Shown piece by piece: positions 51,522 to 60,345 of a stretch of DNA of 64,000 nucleotides; the first letter of the stretch is position 1, and each line of letters begins with the position of its first letter. Source of the DNA: Bacillus gobiensis (GTDB taxonomy: Bacteria; Bacillota; Bacilli; Bacillales; Bacillaceae); assembly GCF_001278705.1 (NCBI RefSeq), contig NZ_CP012600.1:1240190-1304189 (forward strand), given 5' to 3'. A model generated the notes under the pieces. The model did not search any database. It was not told where the DNA came from and saw only the letters and a program-made list of their open reading frames with translations. The translations under genes and the position numbers were made by a program.

Positions 51522-51866
51522 TCCTTAAAAATTAGTGTACATGATGAGCAAGGAAACGAAAATGACCATTATGCCTGTCTTTAGAATAGCATCTAAGAGG
51601 ATAATTGTCCCATCTGAACTAGAAAGAATATTGACTAACTCCCCATTAAAAATCAGTCACTTTCCCCTTTTCATTTAGAACTGATTTCATCTTGTTAGTA
51701 AATTTATTATAAGCGAATATACGTTCGGTTCGCAATAAAAATGTTTCTTTTGAAGCACGATATTTTTCTCAATACTAAATACTTTTCAGAAATAATAAGT
51801 AGGACTATAATATTAGAAGGGATATCAAAAGGCTGATGCAGAGTCTTGGAATTGGAGAGTGAAGTT
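51522..51866. other. intergenic stretch, promoter region of the CAP-domain gene
   Basis: No additional gene seen; only A/T-rich sequence. Confidence 0.4.
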
Positions 51867-53000
51867 GTGAAGCGGTTTATTATATTATTAATGGTTGTGT
51901 TTATCGGCTATATTTCAAAGCCGTTATGGGAAGAGCCAGTTCAACAATTCGTTCCTTCGTCTTTAAGGGATTCCATCAGTTCTACTGTCGATTCTGTAAA
52001 AGAAAATCCAGAGATCAATTATGCGATTGATACTTTAAATCAGCAATTAAATTCTATATTTACGCAGCTTAATAATGAACCTTCAGAATCAAACGATTCG
52101 AAAGTTGATCCGCCAAAATTAACAGCACCTAAAGATCAAATGTTTTCGATTCATAATGTTGAATTAGGCGAATCAAAAGCTGAGGTAGAAAAGAAAATTG
52201 GCAAACCGAAACGGACTACTGAAAATGAATATGGAGTCAGCTGGGCAGCCTATCATGAAAACTACCAAAATTTTATCATGGTTGCTTATGATGAGAAAAA
52301 TAATGTTCGCGGCCTTTATTCAAATCAAGATTTGATAGCCTCTTCAACGGGAATTAAACTAGGGAGTTCGAAGCAATCGGTTCAGGAGAAGCTCGGTAAT
52401 CCTGAATCGATCATGAGGAAAGGTTTGTTTAACTATAAAATAGATCAAAATGGAGAGTATGAGGTTTTCAAGCTTGATCACAGCTATGCCACAATCTTTT
52501 ATGATAAGCATGAAAACAATACGGTTACTGCGGTTCAGATCATCGATCAAGATTTGGAACAAAATAAAAATGAACTTTATACTGAATCAAGCCAACAACT
52601 AAAAGAAGGCTTTGAATATCAGCTGTTTGATTTAACAAATGCTTCAAGAGTGAATCACGACCTGCCTATTTTAAAATGGGATGATCTTGTGAGGGAAACC
52701 GCTCGGGATCACAGCTTGGACATGGCGGAAAATCAATACTTCGATCATACAAATTTACAAGGCCAATCTCCTTTCGATCGGATGAAGGAAGATAATATTC
52801 GCTATGTTACGGCTGGTGAAAATCTGGCATACGGGCAGTTCAGCAGCATTTTTGCCCACGAAGGACTGATGAATTCTTTAGGGCACAGAAAAAACATCCT
52901 CCGGGAAAATTATGAATTTTTAGGTGTCGGTGTGGCGTTTAATAACGAATCACAGCCTTATTATACGGAAAATTTCTATAGTGATTCTCCGTCTCTATAA
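51867..53000 (+). CDS. CAP domain protein with CAP-associated N-terminal domain (YlbC-like)
   Basis: A 377-residue membrane-anchored or secreted protein. An N-terminal hydrophobic segment (residues 3-19) is followed by a linker, a CAP-associated domain (about 90-235) and a C-terminal CAP/SCP domain (about 250-375) with ETARDHSLDMAENQYFDHTN, AGENLAYG and GHRKNILREN. The CAP metal-site histidines are in FDH and GHR. The arrangement equals B. subtilis YlbC. GTG at 51867 was chosen for the GGAG nine bases upstream. Role probably at the cell surface or in spores. Confidence 0.88.
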   Translation: MKRFIILLMVVFIGYISKPLWEEPVQQFVPSSLRDSISSTVDSVKENPEINYAIDTLNQQLNSIFTQLNNEPSESNDSKVDPPKLTAPKDQMFSIHNVELGESKAEVEKKIGKPKRTTENEYGVSWAAYHENYQNFIMVAYDEKNNVRGLYSNQDLIASSTGIKLGSSKQSVQEKLGNPESIMRKGLFNYKIDQNGEYEVFKLDHSYATIFYDKHENNTVTAVQIIDQDLEQNKNELYTESSQQLKEGFEYQLFDLTNASRVNHDLPILKWDDLVRETARDHSLDMAENQYFDHTNLQGQSPFDRMKEDNIRYVTAGENLAYGQFSSIFAHEGLMNSLGHRKNILRENYEFLGVGVAFNNESQPYYTENFYSDSPSL

Positions 53001-53176
53001 ATGATAGATGACATAAAATATGAAAGACAATTGCTTCATGAGCCGTAAGGAACGATAGGCACTTTGTGGTTAGCGCGTGACGAAGTTGGTCCATCGCTAT
53101 TGGACCCTGCCATGAAGCTGCAAGACCTCGTTTTCGCTGAGCTTTGTGAACTGCTCAAGTCTTAAATATCCAGCCC

Positions 53177-53230
53177 CTTCAAGTGACTTTCTGGCCGGCT
53201 TCGCTAACTCGGTCAGAAGGTCACTTTTCT
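53177..53230. terminator. terminator hairpin between convergent genes
   Basis: AAGTGACTTTCTG-CCG pairs with CGG-CAGAAGGTCACTT, then TTCTTTG. It lies between the CAP-domain gene and the fructosamine kinase gene and can serve both. Confidence 0.65.
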
Positions 53231-53331
53231 TTGTGTTATTTTGATTTCCTCCTCTCTAGATAAAGCTTATTTAATTGGAACCTCAGAAAAGAGTCTGGCT
53301 TGGTAGGATCGGATTCTATAAGCTGGTCCTC

Positions 53332-54201
53332 TTATCCCAAAAATCGTTGAACAATTCGTTCAGTGGCTCCGAGGTAACTCACTCCGAAAGAATTTAAATG
53401 CATATATAAATATAAAAGCTGGTATAATGGCCAAATCTCTTGATTAAGTTTGGAATTTGACTCCGCTTCATACGCTTTATAAAAGGAGCTGCCAAATCCC
53501 CCAAACAAGGCTGTCATCGCTAGGTCCATTTCGCGATCGCCATATATCACGGCCGGATCAATTAAATAAGGCTCTCCCTTATTCCCTGCTATCCAATTTC
53601 CGCCCCATAGGTCACCATGGAGGACAGAAGCTCCAGGATCAGCAGGAATCCACTCTTCAAGCCTTGTTAGTAGTTGAAGATGACGTTCTTTTTGTGCAGC
53701 CTTTAAGTATCCTTTTTTTACAGCTATTTCGATTTGCGGGAGTAACCGTTTCTCACGGTAAAAATCGACCCACTTCTCATATTCACCACTTTCTTGTTGA
53801 AAAGTACCAAGGTAATTACTGTAGGGCAAGCCATAAAATGATTTTGTAACTTGATGCATTCTGGCAAGCTGCTGACCGAGTTTTGCTTCAGTTGCAGGTT
53901 CTTTATTACCCGAAACGTATGACAGAACAAGATATTGCTCGTTCTCTGTTTCTTGATTATATAGAAGCACATTTGGAACGTTAACTGCCCCGCTAGATCT
54001 TAATTCTTCCAGCCCCATGGCTTCTTTTTCAAAAAAATCTTTCGGAACGCCGCTATTTGTTTTAATGAATAAGGGCTCTTTATTTGTTTCCACGAAGAAG
54101 GCATCATTAATATCGCCCCCGTGTTGAGGAGAAATTCTATTAATCAAAAGCTCTGGATCGATTTTCTCTATAATCCTGCTAATTGATTTGGTAGTAGTCA
54201 T
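53332..54201 (-). CDS. fructosamine kinase family protein
   Basis: A 289-residue protein-kinase-like fold enzyme. FIKTNSG carries the ATP-binding Lys, VLHGDLWGGNWI the catalytic loop with Asp, and YLIDPAVIYGDREMDLAM the metal-binding Asp. It belongs to the fructosamine-3-kinase family, which phosphorylates glycated amines so that they fall apart (deglycation). ATG at 54201 follows AAAGGAG. Length and motifs are complete. No operon partner. Confidence 0.92.
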   Translation of the reverse strand: MTTTKSISRIIEKIDPELLINRISPQHGGDINDAFFVETNKEPLFIKTNSGVPKDFFEKEAMGLEELRSSGAVNVPNVLLYNQETENEQYLVLSYVSGNKEPATEAKLGQQLARMHQVTKSFYGLPYSNYLGTFQQESGEYEKWVDFYREKRLLPQIEIAVKKGYLKAAQKERHLQLLTRLEEWIPADPGASVLHGDLWGGNWIAGNKGEPYLIDPAVIYGDREMDLAMTALFGGFGSSFYKAYEAESNSKLNQEIWPLYQLLYLYMHLNSFGVSYLGATERIVQRFLG

Positions 54202-54345
54202 TGGTGTATCATCTCCTTTTTAAATCATTGTGAGAAATAACCGTCGAAATTTCAATATAAACGTCAATTTTTTCACATAACTAAATCTTTTCCTTTATTG
54301 TTAAACTCTGCTATAGTTAAATCATGAATTAGAAAGGTGGAATGC

Positions 54346-54489
54346 ATGATGGTTTTGCAAATTTTAGTTGGTGCGATCTTTGTATTTGCAATTAGTTTTC
54401 CGATATTTCGAATGATCAAAAAAGGAAAAATGCCGAACAATTCTTATACGCCGATAGATGATATTGACGCAGGAAGGAAAAGAGATTGA
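54346..54489 (+). CDS. small membrane protein, 47 aa (DUF3951-like)
   Basis: ATGATG at 54346 follows AGAAAGGTGG. The frame encodes MMVLQILVGAIFVFAISFPI, one transmembrane segment, then a basic FRMIKKGKMPNN and an acidic YTPIDDIDAGRKRD tail. It resembles short Bacillus proteins of the DUF3951 type. It is too short to be certain, but ribosome site, hydrophobic profile and stop are consistent with a real gene. Confidence 0.65.
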   Translation: MMVLQILVGAIFVFAISFPIFRMIKKGKMPNNSYTPIDDIDAGRKRD

Positions 54490-54866
54490 TTACAGCTTAT
54501 AAGAAGATGATTAACCTCCCCCATTTTTGTTCAAGTTTGTGCATATGCCTCAAATGTCAACGATTTGATTATGAGATTTCTACGATCTACAAATTCCAAG
54601 TTTTTTGCCGCCATTTATTTTAGCGTTACTTTCGAAAGTGAACTTGGCCATTCTTCTTCTCCCTTTTTATCGCCTGTCTCTTCTATAATTTTATATTCTG
54701 ACTTCTTTCGCAACTATTTGCTATGTGTATCCGGTCTGAAAATTTCCTTATTTAAGTGTGGACTACGAGAATCCCTATTGATATCCGTTGTTTACATTGT
54801 AGGATAATTCTATTTCGGGTACCCGCTAACTGCAAGCTTTTATCCATGCCTAAGTAACATATAAAC
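54490..54866. other. stretch without supported gene
   Basis: An 80-codon frame at 54565 lacks a ribosome site and recognisable features. Nothing else is seen. Confidence 0.4.
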
Positions 54867-55031
54867 CTATCCCTGCGAATGGATATTTGCTTGATAAGGA
54901 ATCTCTCTTTTACCTTTCGGGTAGTACTGATACAGCATGTACGCTACGATCGGAATCAGCAATAGGAAGATGGCAGAACTTATCATAAATAGGAAGTGTA
55001 TAATTTTCTTAAAATAGACAGGATCTTTCAT
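54867..55031 (-). CDS. possible single-pass membrane protein, 54 aa
   Basis: A minus-strand frame encodes MKDPVYFKKIIHFLFMISSA, continuing with a hydrophobic FLLLIPIVAYMLYQYYPKGK and a short polar tail. One membrane segment with positive inside ends looks natural, but no ribosome site is visible before the ATG at 55031. Real gene or remnant cannot be decided. Confidence 0.4.
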   Translation of the reverse strand: MKDPVYFKKIIHFLFMISSAIFLLLIPIVAYMLYQYYPKGKREIPYQANIHSQG

Positions 55032-55226
55032 GATTGAATGTGAAAAGAATTTAAAAGTGCACTATATAAGCGAAAATAGATAAGGATAGGAAAAAGAGAA
55101 GCAGTATGGGTTATAAAATTATAGAAACATGTTATCTGAATTTTAGCACAATTAAAACTTCATATGTAAAAAAATGCTAGTAAAATAAAAAAAGATGAGC
55201 ATAGGCTCATCGAAAAAGATTAATTA

Positions 55227-56117
55227 TCACAAATTAGTATTTTGTAATATTTCTATTTTTTTTTCATTCTTACTAAATACAGCATAAACAAACAAAGCAA
55301 TCCATACCAATATCAAAGAACCATTGATGATGTATTTAATCACATCGTCTTCCACTATTAAACCGATTAATGTTTGGGCGTTCGTAAATACAATTAACCC
55401 TCCCACTAATACTCCTAACAAATAGGTTGGAATCACTTTCACAAGCCAAGCTGCAAATGGCGCCGCGACCACTCCGCCGAGGGCAAATCCAGCCACCCAC
55501 AGCCAGTTGATCTGCTCCCACCCGAGGAACAACAAGAATCCGAGTGATGCGGATAACGTAACGGCAAATTCACTCGCTGAAACGGTTCCGATTACTTTAC
55601 GTGGAACAAACCCTTTTTTAGATAACAAAATCGGAGTGTTAATCGGTCCCCATCCCCCACCACCTACAGCATCAAAAAATCCTGCCAATGCGCCAAGAGG
55701 AATGAGAAAAATGTTCTTTAGCTTTCGTGTTGAATAGTCTTCACTTGGATAAAACTTAAACATAAAACGAATGATAATGTAAATTCCCATCAAGAATAAA
55801 AACAATGAAATAAACGGCTTAAGAACTTCCCCATTTAAATTGCTTAAAAAAGCTGCACCAAGAAATGCACTGATCGATCCAGGAATAATTAACCTCCAGA
55901 GCAGCTGTTTATCTACATTTCCAAACCGCCAATGTGATATGCCGGAAGAAGCGGTAGTGGCAATCTCAGAGATGTGGATCGACGCTGATACAACGGCTGG
56001 TGCTACTCCAAACACGAGCAGTAACGAAGAGGATGTGGCACCAAACGCCATTCCCAGTGACCCATCAATAATTTGTGCAAAAAAACCCACGATTGCAAAA
56101 ATCAATAACTTCTTCAC
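55227..56117 (-). CDS. TauE/SafE (TSUP) family permease
   Basis: A 296-residue membrane protein with eight hydrophobic segments and the TSUP landmarks GFFAQIIDGSLGMAFGATSS at the N-terminus and GFFDAVGGGGWGPINTPIL in the middle. The family exports sulfite or sulfoacetate or takes up sulfur organic acids. GTG at 56117 follows GGGAGG. A terminator at 56276 separates it from the ferredoxin/flavoprotein operon, but proximity and sulfur-type functions suggest a related role. Confidence 0.9.
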   Translation of the reverse strand: MKKLLIFAIVGFFAQIIDGSLGMAFGATSSSLLLVFGVAPAVVSASIHISEIATTASSGISHWRFGNVDKQLLWRLIIPGSISAFLGAAFLSNLNGEVLKPFISLFLFLMGIYIIIRFMFKFYPSEDYSTRKLKNIFLIPLGALAGFFDAVGGGGWGPINTPILLSKKGFVPRKVIGTVSASEFAVTLSASLGFLLFLGWEQINWLWVAGFALGGVVAAPFAAWLVKVIPTYLLGVLVGGLIVFTNAQTLIGLIVEDDVIKYIINGSLILVWIALFVYAVFSKNEKKIEILQNTNL

Positions 56118-56275
56118 AATGAACCTCCCAAACTATTTTCTAAAACATATTATGCCCAATGTTTTTCCACTGTTATTTTTATTTCTTTGATTTTAAGTTA
56201 ATAAATCCGATATGTCAACTAAGTTTTATCGTAAAAATAATACTTTCGCAGCTTAGCAAGCAAATAATACAAAAA

Positions 56276-56303
56276 AAGCACTCAAATTCCCGAGTGCTTC
56301 TGT
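56276..56303 (-). terminator. terminator downstream of the ferredoxin operon
   Basis: AAGCACTC-AAATTCCC-GAGTGCTT; on the minus strand TTTTTTT follows. Confidence 0.8.
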
Positions 56304-56332
56304 AAGTAAATAAATATTTTACGAGCATGGTA

Positions 56333-56464
56333 TTAATTTGATAGCTCGCACCAATTGTTCAAAGAATGACCTAGCCGTTCCAATTGATTCGGCAGGTTTA
56401 CAACTCCTTCATGTAAAGTAAATTGAGGTACCGGTTGTGCATGTGATAAATTTAGTTTTTTCAT
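56333..56464 (-). CDS. possible 43-aa protein at the end of the flavoprotein/ferredoxin operon
   Basis: The frame MKKLNLSHAQPVPQFTLHEG, then NLPNQLERLGHSLNNWCELS lies between the ferredoxin stop and the terminator. The sequence is protein-like but no ribosome site precedes it, so it may be the last piece of a lost gene. I do not recognise it. Confidence 0.3.
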   Translation of the reverse strand: MKKLNLSHAQPVPQFTLHEGVVNLPNQLERLGHSLNNWCELSN

Positions 56465-56522
56465 TTAGCTGGCAAGGATAGTCAGGTACTATAGTTTCTT
56501 TTTCACAGTTCGTTCCTTGGCT

Positions 56523-56855
56523 TTATTTTAGGTAGAATTTATAATATAAATCTTTTTTTGCTGTTGATTGCTTCCCTTTTCCCCATCCAATTTCATTGCG
56601 ATAACTTCCGACTTTACCGGAATTGATCAGTTTTTCTTGTGGGAGATCAGTAGTTTCTTCAGCGTTTGGGGCCACATAAAGTGCGCTTACAGGACAATAT
56701 AGCTCACACATATAGCAGGTTTGGCAATCATCCTTACGGGAAATCACAGGTGATTCTTCTTGTCTTTTATCAAATACATTCGTTGGACATACTTTTACGC
56801 AGAGATTACATTCAATGCATCGATCTTCGAGCAGAACCTCAATCATTTCCTTCAC
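56523..56855 (-). CDS. ferredoxin family protein, two 4Fe-4S clusters (AprB-like)
   Basis: A 110-residue protein with CIECNLCVKVCPTNVF (residues 13-28) and CQTCYMCELYCPVSAL, each a four-Cys cluster motif, followed by a 45-residue tail. This is the plan of the small iron-sulfur subunit of APS-reductase-like complexes. The ATG at 56855 overlaps the flavoprotein stop by four bases, so the two are coupled. It should carry electrons to or from the flavoprotein. Confidence 0.9.
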   Translation of the reverse strand: MKEMIEVLLEDRCIECNLCVKVCPTNVFDKRQEESPVISRKDDCQTCYMCELYCPVSALYVAPNAEETTDLPQEKLINSGKVGSYRNEIGWGKGKQSTAKKDLYYKFYLK

Positions 56856-58489
56856 TCCCCACTTGCAACCTGCAGTGATGTTGCATCTTTTTTCACCCAG
56901 ATTTGATCTAACCCTCCGCTTAATAACCTATACTGCTGGTTAGGATCTTTGTCTGGGAAATCAAGCCGTTTATGCATACCCCTTGTTTCGGTTCTAGCAA
57001 TAGCACTTGTATACATAAAACGGGATGTTGCCAGCATTGCTGCAGATTCTCTAACTCGTATGATGTCCTGATCAGACTCTCGCAAATGGCTTCTTGCCTC
57101 GTTCCATAACAGATTTAACCGATTCAGGGAAGGTTCCAGATTTTTCTTAGTTCTAAATAAATTAATTTCATAGGGCGTTACCTCGGCTCTTACAAGATTA
57201 GTAAGCTCATTAGCTTTCAGGGATTCCCCGTTGCTTTGGTTATTGTTTAATCCCAAGACTTCCTTCCTCAATAGCTCTCGAGTGTGATTCTTCGCATTGA
57301 GTTTTTGTGCGTAAACTGCTGCTGATTGACCGGACCAGCTGCCTGAAGATATAGCCCAGGCTGCGTTATAGCTCCCACCGCCTGTAAATCCTCCGCAAAT
57401 TAATTCTCTCGTTGCTGCATCACCGGCAGCGAACAAGCCAGGAATGGAAGTTGAACAGCTTTCATCTTTTATACGAATACCTCCTGTCCCTCTTACTGTT
57501 CCTTCAAGGCGTAAGGTGATTTCAAAACGATCAGTATATGGATTAATATTCATCCGGTCAAACTGAACGAAAAAATTTGGCTGAGCAAGGCGCATATACC
57601 TTTGCAAATGGTGATCATGCTTTGCTTTATCCAATTGAGCAAAGACCTTTTGCCCTTCTCTCAACTTTTTCGCAATAACGGATCTTCCTTTCCTTGAACC
57701 GGCTCCTTCAATAATTTTCCCATTCTCATATGTAAAGCTAGCCCACTCATAGTAAGCTGTTTTTGTAACAGATGAAAACTTAGGAGCTATTGCATATGCA
57801 TTTGAAAACTCCATCCCGGATAGATCAGCACCAGCTTCAGAGGCGAACAAATACCCATCGCCGGTTAAAACATTGCATCCTAATGCTTTACTAAGAAACG
57901 CGCATCCTCCTGAGGCAATCACGATTGAACTTGCCTGAACCGCCCAAACTTCCTGACTTTGCCTATTTACGCCAGCTGCTCCGGCAACCCCATGGTTATC
58001 ATAAAGCAGCTCTAACGCGGGACTGTGATCCAGGATCGTAACTTTTGCTTTCATTAATTTTCTTCTGAGGAGACGCAGATATTCAGGACCCTGCAAGCTT
58101 TTTCTATGAGTCTGGCCTGTTTCATCTACAGGAAAAGGGTAACCCCACTTTTCTAACTTGTGCATGTTTTCATATGTTTTATCTAAAACTCGCTTCATCC
58201 ATCGCCGCTCTGATAAAAAGCCCCCTAAAGATTCCCTGCTTCTCATGGCTTCTTGCCTCTTCTCTTTATCAGGTGGGATATACCAGACCCCATTTCCAGA
58301 AGGAGCAGCAGCCCCGCTTGAACCGCAATATCCCTTGTCAACTAAAACAACAGATGCTCCTTTTTCCCTTGCTGTCAAAGCTGCCCATGCGCCAGCTGGC
58401 CCCCCACCTATAATTAAAACGTCTGCTTTTAAAAATAAGTCATAGTGTTGATTTACTAACCGCTCTGTAAAGTCCTTATTGTTAAGCAA
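56852..58489 (-). CDS. FAD-binding fumarate-reductase/APS-reductase-like flavoprotein
   Basis: A 545-residue flavoprotein of the succinate dehydrogenase/AprA group. VLIIGGGPAGAWAALTAREK (about residues 26-45) is the FAD motif; RGTGGIRIKDESCSTSIPGL and FAAGDAATRELICGGFTGGG are the capping/FAD-binding segments. It is coupled to a two-cluster ferredoxin like AprAB. Because aerobic Bacillus lacks dissimilatory sulfate reduction, the true substrate is open: an assimilatory sulfur or organic acid reaction is possible. TTG at 58489 is preferred (GGAG eight bases before); the GTG at 58498 lies on the ribosome site. Confidence 0.85.
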   Translation of the reverse strand: MLNNKDFTERLVNQHYDLFLKADVLIIGGGPAGAWAALTAREKGASVVLVDKGYCGSSGAAAPSGNGVWYIPPDKEKRQEAMRSRESLGGFLSERRWMKRVLDKTYENMHKLEKWGYPFPVDETGQTHRKSLQGPEYLRLLRRKLMKAKVTILDHSPALELLYDNHGVAGAAGVNRQSQEVWAVQASSIVIASGGCAFLSKALGCNVLTGDGYLFASEAGADLSGMEFSNAYAIAPKFSSVTKTAYYEWASFTYENGKIIEGAGSRKGRSVIAKKLREGQKVFAQLDKAKHDHHLQRYMRLAQPNFFVQFDRMNINPYTDRFEITLRLEGTVRGTGGIRIKDESCSTSIPGLFAAGDAATRELICGGFTGGGSYNAAWAISSGSWSGQSAAVYAQKLNAKNHTRELLRKEVLGLNNNQSNGESLKANELTNLVRAEVTPYEINLFRTKKNLEPSLNRLNLLWNEARSHLRESDQDIIRVRESAAMLATSRFMYTSAIARTETRGMHKRLDFPDKDPNQQYRLLSGGLDQIWVKKDATSLQVASGE

Positions 58490-58518
58490 GAAATACACTC
58501 CTTTTTGGAGAAATTAAA

Positions 58519-58557
58519 AAGACTCTTATCTAACGAATTAACGTAAGATAAGAGTCT
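58519..58557 (-). promoter_or_regulatory. leader hairpin (attenuator candidate) before flavoprotein operon
   Basis: AGACTCTTATCT and AGATAAGAGTCT form a perfect 12-bp stem with about 13 loop bases; on the minus strand it is followed by TTTTTAATTT and then the ribosome site. No gene ends within 490 bases upstream on that strand, so it is a leader terminator rather than an end of a transcript. I see no S-box or T-box core ahead of it. Confidence 0.6.
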
Positions 58558-58559
58558 CT

Positions 58560-59007
58560 GGTTATCCAGTCGACCTGTTATTTAGGTTCCTGAAGAAATT
58601 CAATATTTATTTTTATTCGGAAACGATTTTCCTAGTGAAGTTGTATGATTTGTCAATTGTGAAAGGTGATGAATAAAGAACCATCTTAAATAATTTAGAT
58701 ACTAACCAAATTAAGAGAATCAATGGACTTTGCAGTTCTAGATGCACTTTCTAAGAGGAAAGAATATGTTGTAATCATTTTCAATTAATTCATTTATTTT
58801 AACTCAAGTATATCTTGTCATTATATTATCCCTGTATTTCTGATCTGTCAAGTTGGAATTTAAAACTTTGATTTTTCATGGAAGGTGATTTCCTTAAATA
58901 TGGATCAAAAGCGATATTGAGAGCAGTGTCATATACACCTGGAGGAACTGCATTAATAAGATCAGGTTTAACTGGTGGACATAAAAGTTAAAACTAAAAC
59001 AATAAGA
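58560..59007. other. long leader/intergenic stretch
   Basis: It contains the promoter region of the flavoprotein operon. A plus-strand frame at 58878-58991 encodes 37 residues (ILRAVSYTPGGTALIRSGLT near the end) but has no ribosome site. Confidence 0.35.
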
Positions 59008-59042
59008 AAGCTTGCGGGAACGTCTGCTCTCCGCAAGCTATT
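59008..59042. terminator. terminator of the secreted protein gene
   Basis: AGCTTGCGG and CCGCAAGCT pair around a 13-base loop, with TTCTTTT on the plus side and A/T-rich sequence on the minus side. It lies just after the stop at 59050 on the minus strand. Confidence 0.7.
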
Positions 59043-59049
59043 CTTTTAA

Positions 59050-59583
59050 TTAAGGCGTGTGGAAGTCTACATGGTTATCAGTGCGGTCAAACCATCCTCT
59101 AAATGTCCAATTAATCCAGCCGCCGTCTCCTTTATTGTCAAAGGAGCCATCCTTGAATACCCAGATTCCGTAAGTAATGCCGTCATAAACAGCTGATCCA
59201 TAAAATTGCACATCATTAAATTGGTAATCATATTCTTGATTTAAATTAAACACCATTACGTTGTACTTCTGACCTGAAGCATAAAAGGTGGTTTCCATCA
59301 CATTTTTAACCCAGCCAGGACGATTTTGCTCGGATTTAACAGCTTCATTAATGCGGTCAGCTATTCCTAAAACATCCACGTCTACATTTAAACTTCCTTC
59401 AACACCTGCTGCTTTAAAATTAGAACTGGATGGAGCCGCCTCACTATTTAATTTACTAGTAGAAGGTGAAACTTGAGGTACTGTACTGCTTTCTGGCTCA
59501 CTAGCCGCAGAAGCACTTGCTGCAAAAGGAACTGTTAAAGCTAAAGCTAAAGTTGATCCAAGCAATGTACGTCCGATTTTCAT
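59050..59583 (-). CDS. secreted protein with aromatic-rich C-terminal domain
   Basis: A 177-residue exported protein. A signal peptide covers residues 1-27 with cleavage after ASA; a Ser/Pro-rich linker (30-60) follows, then a domain from about 62 that ends with FKDGSFDNKGDGGWINWTF and RGWFDRTDNHVDFHTP. Similar proteins are annotated as Bacillus secreted stress proteins, but I know no function. There are no cysteines in the mature part. ATG at 59583 follows TAGGAGG. Possibly a toxin-like or adhesive secreted factor; this is only a guess. Confidence 0.8.
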   Translation of the reverse strand: MKIGRTLLGSTLALALTVPFAASASAASEPESSTVPQVSPSTSKLNSEAAPSSSNFKAAGVEGSLNVDVDVLGIADRINEAVKSEQNRPGWVKNVMETTFYASGQKYNVMVFNLNQEYDYQFNDVQFYGSAVYDGITYGIWVFKDGSFDNKGDGGWINWTFRGWFDRTDNHVDFHTP

Positions 59584-60045
59584 TTTTTCGTCCTCCTAGT
59601 TCGGAAATTTTTAAAGCTAATACAAATTAATGTTATCCTGGAAAATCGATCTAGCAAAGAGTCAAACTCCTTATCATTCATATGCATAGATTCGAACCGA
59701 CTTTTAACATAATATGGATGTGGGTGCTTAAGAAGAGGGTCGAATGATATGTGGTGAAATATATTTCGGTATAATTAAGCATAAGAAAAAATTCCCAATC
59801 TATAGACCTCTTTTAATGAAAGGTCTAGTCTTTCACAATTTCAGTAAAGTGTTTAATAACTATTTTTTTCAATCTTCTCATCAAACTTCCTTGCAAAAAA
59901 CCCTTTTAATTTTTTTATTACTCTATATCCTCACTTGTTAGTATTACTAAGTGATAGTTATCATTGCATGTTATATTTGGGGTTACTCTAAAAGACATGT
60001 CACCAATGTCAATTCGAGTTCTTTAACTGAAATCCTACTCCTTTT
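59584..60045. other. gene-less AT-rich stretch
   Basis: No supported gene. AGACCT...AGGTCT near 59803-59830 is a short hairpin with T-rich flank. A 65-codon frame at 59744 lacks features. Confidence 0.4.
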
Positions 60046-60303
60046 TTCTCAAGTAAATACGATGCAGGCGGAATTAAGATATACTGCTCTAGAGTCAGGG
60101 GATATTGATTTAGTTGATGCTTATTCAACAGATAATCCGTTAAAAAAATATAACCTTACTGTATTAGAGCATATAAGCATCTATTTCATTAATACCAAGG
60201 AGCTCCTTTGTTAAGAAAAACAATCTTAGAAAAATATCCAGAGTTAAAAGGAATTTTGAACAAACTGGCTGGAAAGATTACAGACGATCAAATAGAGAAA
60301 TGA
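60046..60303 (+). pseudogene. osmoprotectant ABC transporter substrate-binding protein, C-terminal remnant
   Basis: The first part reads [20 protein letters not shown] and [16 protein letters not shown]; after a frameshift near 60190 the sequence continues [20 protein letters not shown] and [14 protein letters not shown] to a stop at 60301-60303. This is the end of an OpuC/OpuF-type glycine betaine/choline-binding protein. The rest of the gene and its transporter are absent. Confidence 0.7.
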
Positions 60304-60345
60304 ATTACGCCCCTACACCTTAGGAGAGCAAAATATGAAATGGGG

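Noticed and set aside
58500..58700. SAM (S-box) riboswitch before the flavoprotein operon
   Set aside because: The CTTATC word is part of the terminator stem; the conserved core expected before it is not found.
58878..58991. 37-aa peptide that could be a bacteriocin-like product
   Set aside because: No ribosome site and no export or maturation genes nearby.
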